In this document: in pieces, positions 60,407 through 64,000 of the stretch
Position numbering within the stretch: position 1 is the first letter of the stretch
Layout of the letters: each line of letters starts with the position of its first letter
Assembly (NCBI RefSeq): GCF_002979915.1
Contig: NZ_PCQA01000002.1
Coordinates: forward strand, 248,001 to 312,000
DNA from: Arthrobacter sp. MYb213
GTDB taxonomy: Bacteria; Actinomycetota; Actinomycetes; Actinomycetales; Micrococcaceae
Reading direction: 5' to 3'
Length of the DNA stretch: 64,000 nucleotides
Notes under the pieces: model-generated
Databases searched by the model: none
What the model saw: only the letters and a program-made list of their open reading frames with translations
What the model was told of the DNA's origin: nothing
Program-made: the position numbers and the translations under genes

Positions 60407-63400
60407 CTAGACCTCCTCTACGGAGTTTGGCTCTGACCGGGAAAGGTCGATGCCAAGCTCTTCCGCCGCACGGAACGATTCCTCGTCCGATTCGCGCATT
60501 TCGATCGTGTTGCCGTCGGTACCAAGTACCTCAACGTTCAAGCACAACGACTGCATTTCCTTGATGAGCACCTTGAACGACTCTGGAACGCCTGGTTCCG
60601 GAACGTTCTCGCCCTTGACGATGGCTTCGTAGACCTTTACACGTCCGTGGATATCATCTGACTTGATGGTCAGAAGTTCCTGCAGGGTGTAAGCGGCGCC
60701 GTAAGCTTCCAGCGCCCAAACTTCCATCTCACCGAAGCGCTGGCCACCGAACTGGGCCTTACCACCAAGTGGCTGCTGGGTAATCATGGAGTATGGACCG
60801 GTGGAACGTGCGTGAATCTTGTCGTCCACCAAGTGGTGAAGCTTCAAGATGTACATGTAACCAACGGAAACCGGGTCCGGGAAAGGCTCGCCGGAACGAC
60901 CATCGAACAAGCGGGTCTTACCGGTGTTACCGATTAGACGCTCGCCATCACGAGTGAGGTTCGTTGAATCCAAGATTCCGCGGATTTCCTCTTCCGAGGC
61001 ACCATCGAATACCGGGGTCGACACGGTGGTCGGTCCGGACTGACGAGGCAGGTTAGGCAGATCCTTCACCCAAGCTGGCTCGTTTTCGATGTTCCAGCCC
61101 TGCTTGGCAGCCCACGCGAGGTGGATTTCCATAACCTGACCGACGTTCATACGGCCTGGCACACCCAGTGGGTTCAAGATGATATCCAGTGGGGTTCCGT
61201 CTTCGAGGAACGGCATGTCCTCAAGTGGCAGAATCTTGGAGATAACACCCTTGTTACCGTGACGACCGGCAAGCTTGTCACCATTGGTGATCTTGCGCTT
61301 CTGTGCCACGTACACGCGAACCAGCTGGTTTACACCAGGGGAAAGGTCATCATCGTTGTCGCGATCGAAGATACGAACGCCAATGACGGTGCCCGACTCG
61401 CCGTGCGGAACCTTCAGCGAAGTATCGCGAACTTCGCGGGACTTCTCACCGAAGATGGCGCGCAACAGACGCTCTTCTGGGGTCAGCTCGGTTTCACCCT
61501 TAGGGGTAACACGGCCTACCAGCACGTCGCCGGCTTCAACTTCAGCACCGATGTAGACGATGCCGCGGTCATCAAGCTGGGACAGGATGTCCTCGGAGAC
61601 GTTCGGGATGTCACGAGTGATTTCCTCGGCACCAAGCTTGGTGTCGCGGGCATCAACTTCATGCTCTTCGATGTGAATCGAGGTCAGCACGTCTTCAAAG
61701 ATCATGCGCTGCGAAAGAATGATCGCATCCTCGAAGTTGTGACCTTCCCATGACATGAATGCCACGAGCAGGTTCTTACCCAAGGCAAGCTCACCCTTGT
61801 CGGTCGACGGACCGTCGGCGATGATCGACTGGAATTCCAGACGGTCACCTTCGTTAACCAGAACGCGCTGGTTGTACGCGTTGCCCTGGTTCGAGCGGGA
61901 GAACTTCATGATTGGGTACATCGACTCGGTGCCATCATCATTCATGACAACAACCAGGTCTGCGGAAACCTCGGTGACAACACCTGGCTTCAGTGCAACG
62001 ATGGAATCGCCGGCGTCAACCGCGGCGAACTTCTCCATGCCGGTACCAACCAGTGGTGACTCCGAAGCCAACAGCGGCACAGCCTGGCGCTGCATGTTGG
62101 CGCCCATCAGTGCGCGGTTAGCATCGTCGTGCTCGAGGAATGGAATCAGTGCGGTTGCAACGGAAACCATCTGGCGAGGCGAAACGTCCATGTAGGTCAC
62201 TTCGGCAGGCTCAACGATAACGGGCTCGCCGCCACCGCCCTTTTCACGAACTAGTACGGTCTCTTCAAGGAAGCGTCCGTCTTCTGCCAGTGGAGCGTTA
62301 GCCTGTGCGATGAAGTGCTGAAGCTCGTCATCTGCGGTCAGGTAGTCAACCTCGTTGGAAACAACGTTGTCCTTAACACGGCGGTAAGGAGTTTCGATGA
62401 AGCCGAAGGAGTTGATACGTCCGTAGGTAGCCAACGAACCGATCAGACCAATGTTTGGACCTTCGGGAGTTTCAATTGGGCACATACGTCCGTAGTGGGA
62501 CGGGTGAACGTCTCGAACTTCCATGCCTGCGCGGTCACGGGACAGACCACCTGGGCCCAGAGCCGACAAGCGACGCTTGTGGGTCAGGCCGGCGAGTGGG
62601 TTGTTCTGGTCCATGAACTGCGAGAGCTGCGAAGTACCGAAGAACTCCTTGATTGCAGCTACCACAGGGCGGATGTTGATCAGCGTCTGCGGGGTGATCG
62701 CTTCCACGTCCTGAGTGGTCATGCGCTCACGCACAACACGCTCCATACGGGAAAGGCCGGTGCGGATCTGGTTCTCGATCAGCTCGCCCACGGCGCGGAT
62801 ACGACGGTTACCGAAGTGGTCGATGTCATCTACGTTGACCGGTACGTCGACGATCTCGCCCTTGCGGGTACCGGAGATGGTCTTCTCGCCTGCGTGCAAC
62901 GCGACGAGGTAACGGATCATTGCAATGATGTCGTCCTGAGACAGCACCGATGGGCTCTCGGCGTCAACCGGAACCTCTACACCAAGCTTGCGGTTGATCT
63001 TGTAACGACCAACCTTTGCCAGGTCGTAGCGCTTTGGCTCGAAGTACATGTTGCGCAGCAGACCCTGTGCAGCGTCCACCGTTGGTGGCTCGCCTGGGCG
63101 AAGCTTGCGGTAGATATCGAGCAAAGCTTCGTTCTGATCCTTGACGTTATCCTTCTCCAAGGTGGCACGAATCGAATCGTACTGACCGAATTCGGAGAGG
63201 ATCTTTTCTTCGCTCCAGCCAAAGGCCTTGAGCAACACGGTGACCGACTGCTTACGCTTACGGTCCAAACGCACACCAACCTGGTCGCGCTTGTCGATTT
63301 CGAGTTCGAACCATGCACCACGCGAAGGAATGATGCGCGAGGAGTAGATGGTCTTGTCACTGGTCTTGTCAGGAGTGGACTCGAAGTACGCACCTGGGGA

Positions 63401-63913
63401 ACGGACCAGCTGCGACACAACGACACGCTCGGTGCCGTTGATGACGAAGGTGCCCTTGTCAGACATCAGTGGGAAATCGCCCATGAATACGGTCTGCTGC
63501 TTGATTTCGCCGGTTTCATTGTTCATGAATTCGGCCTTGACGTACAGCGGTGCCGAGTAAGTGGCGTCGCGATCCTTGCACTCTGCGATCGAGTACTTAG
63601 GATCAGCGAATTCCGGATCGGAGAAGCTCAAGGACATGGTGTCCTGGAAGTCTTCAATCGGGGAGATTTCCTCGAAGATTTCAGCCAGACCCGAGACAGC
63701 CGGCACGCTGGTGTCACCAGCGGCTTCGGCCTTGGCTAGGCGAGCCTTCCACAGGTCATTACCGATGAGGCGGTCAAAGCTCTCAGTCTGCAATGCCAAC
63801 AGGTTTGGCACTTCAAGGGGTTCGTTAATCTTTGCAAAAGAAAGTCGGCCAGCGTATGCAGCATCGCGAGCCGAACTAGCGGTTTGGTTGTTAGGGTTGC
63901 TCGAGGCGACCAA
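60407..63913 (-). CDS. rpoB: DNA-directed RNA polymerase subunit beta (TTG start)
   Basis: Beta (1168 aa). The rifampicin region reads [14 protein letters not shown] then [14 protein letters not shown], with the Asp, His and Ser that most often mutate in resistant strains all wild-type. [10 protein letters not shown] and the C-terminal clamp are intact. The start: TTG 63913 (VASSNPNNQ) has GGAAGGA at correct spacing, while the in-frame TTG at 63928 overlaps that site; no ATG is available. Actinobacterial rpoB genes often start this way. Confidence 0.98.
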   Translation of the reverse strand: MVASSNPNNQTASSARDAAYAGRLSFAKINEPLEVPNLLALQTESFDRLIGNDLWKARLAKAEAAGDTSVPAVSGLAEIFEEISPIEDFQDTMSLSFSDPEFADPKYSIAECKDRDATYSAPLYVKAEFMNNETGEIKQQTVFMGDFPLMSDKGTFVINGTERVVVSQLVRSPGAYFESTPDKTSDKTIYSSRIIPSRGAWFELEIDKRDQVGVRLDRKRKQSVTVLLKAFGWSEEKILSEFGQYDSIRATLEKDNVKDQNEALLDIYRKLRPGEPPTVDAAQGLLRNMYFEPKRYDLAKVGRYKINRKLGVEVPVDAESPSVLSQDDIIAMIRYLVALHAGEKTISGTRKGEIVDVPVNVDDIDHFGNRRIRAVGELIENQIRTGLSRMERVVRERMTTQDVEAITPQTLINIRPVVAAIKEFFGTSQLSQFMDQNNPLAGLTHKRRLSALGPGGLSRDRAGMEVRDVHPSHYGRMCPIETPEGPNIGLIGSLATYGRINSFGFIETPYRRVKDNVVSNEVDYLTADDELQHFIAQANAPLAEDGRFLEETVLVREKGGGGEPVIVEPAEVTYMDVSPRQMVSVATALIPFLEHDDANRALMGANMQRQAVPLLASESPLVGTGMEKFAAVDAGDSIVALKPGVVTEVSADLVVVMNDDGTESMYPIMKFSRSNQGNAYNQRVLVNEGDRLEFQSIIADGPSTDKGELALGKNLLVAFMSWEGHNFEDAIILSQRMIFEDVLTSIHIEEHEVDARDTKLGAEEITRDIPNVSEDILSQLDDRGIVYIGAEVEAGDVLVGRVTPKGETELTPEERLLRAIFGEKSREVRDTSLKVPHGESGTVIGVRIFDRDNDDDLSPGVNQLVRVYVAQKRKITNGDKLAGRHGNKGVISKILPLEDMPFLEDGTPLDIILNPLGVPGRMNVGQVMEIHLAWAAKQGWNIENEPAWVKDLPNLPRQSGPTTVSTPVFDGASEEEIRGILDSTNLTRDGERLIGNTGKTRLFDGRSGEPFPDPVSVGYMYILKLHHLVDDKIHARSTGPYSMITQQPLGGKAQFGGQRFGEMEVWALEAYGAAYTLQELLTIKSDDIHGRVKVYEAIVKGENVPEPGVPESFKVLIKEMQSLCLNVEVLGTDGNTIEMRESDEESFRAAEELGIDLSRSEPNSVEEV

Positions 63914-64000
63914 GATGGATCCTTCCAAAGACCGTCAGGTTTCCGAACGCCAACCGTGCTAAGGTGCCTGTCATAGGACAAGCCCTCGTGTGACAACGCG
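63914..64000 (-). promoter_or_regulatory. rpoB upstream region, cut by window edge
   Basis: 87 bases upstream of rpoB with only its ribosome binding site (GGAAGGA at about 63925-63919) recognised. The main promoter probably lies beyond the window. Confidence 0.4.

Noticed and set aside
62315-63739. 474-residue open frame antisense to rpoB
   Set aside because: It mirrors the codon bias of rpoB; its translation is His/Val/Leu/Asp-rich without any family signature.

Overview
The window comes from a Gram-positive actinobacterium, most likely of the Micrococcaceae (Arthrobacter/Glutamicibacter relatives). This is inferred from the gene order rpoB-rpoC...rpsL-rpsG-fusA-tuf...rpsJ...rpsQ // rplN...rplO-secY-adk-map-infA-rpmJ-rpsM-rpsK-rpoA-rplQ-truA-rplM-rpsI-glmM, the lack of an S14 gene between rplE and rpsH and of rpsD before rpoA, the actinobacterial form of RpoB/RpoC, and a moderate base composition (mid-50s % G+C by eye). 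Almost all housekeeping genes lie on the minus strand, so the text below often runs from high to low coordinates.

Layout: 1-4.2 kb is accessory: an OLD-type ATPase/TOPRIM nuclease, a helicase-associated-domain protein with its own promoter, and a Mug-like uracil/thymine DNA glycosylase. 4.5-8.5 kb is a tightly overlapping alr-tsaE-tsaB-rimI-tsaD operon joining D-alanine supply, tRNA t6A synthesis and ribosomal-protein acetylation. 8.6-18.1 kb carries mscL, coaA, glmS, a membrane-anchored orphan, acpS, the NAD(P)HX repair gene, ugd and glmM; glmS and glmM supply amino-sugar precursors of the wall. 18.2-41 kb is the ribosomal-protein/RNA polymerase alpha supercluster. It is interrupted between rpsQ and rplN (31.5-35.7 kb) by an exo/endonuclease-phosphatase-fold membrane protein, a VOC protein, a divergent AraC regulator and a low-GC three-gene cassette headed by a GIY-YIG protein. 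41.4-45.1 kb is one giant polytopic membrane protein. 45.2-49.7 kb is tuf-fusA-rpsG-rpsL, and 56.4-63.9 kb is rpoC-rpoB.

The most striking object is a three-gene operon at 50.7-55.4 kb, placed between rpoC and rpsL: a SIR2-like protein, a 190-residue middle protein and an SMC/Rad50-like ATPase with a CPVC zinc hook, with overlapping or touching starts and strong ribosome binding sites. Its architecture fits three-component ABC-ATPase conflict systems (effector, middle component, ABC ATPase), with a predicted NAD-consuming SIR2 effector. Its function here is inferred.

Two sequence-level habits run through the window. Several genes (mscL, truA, acpS, nnr, the HA-domain gene, the GIY-YIG gene and perhaps glmS and the VOC gene) have a -10-like hexamer ending 6-7 bases before the start codon, which predicts leaderless mRNAs. 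Five essential, highly expressed genes (rpoB, secY, map, rpsM, rpmJ) appear to start with TTG. Strong intrinsic hairpins separate most transcription units. No tRNA, rRNA, CRISPR array or insertion sequence was recognised.
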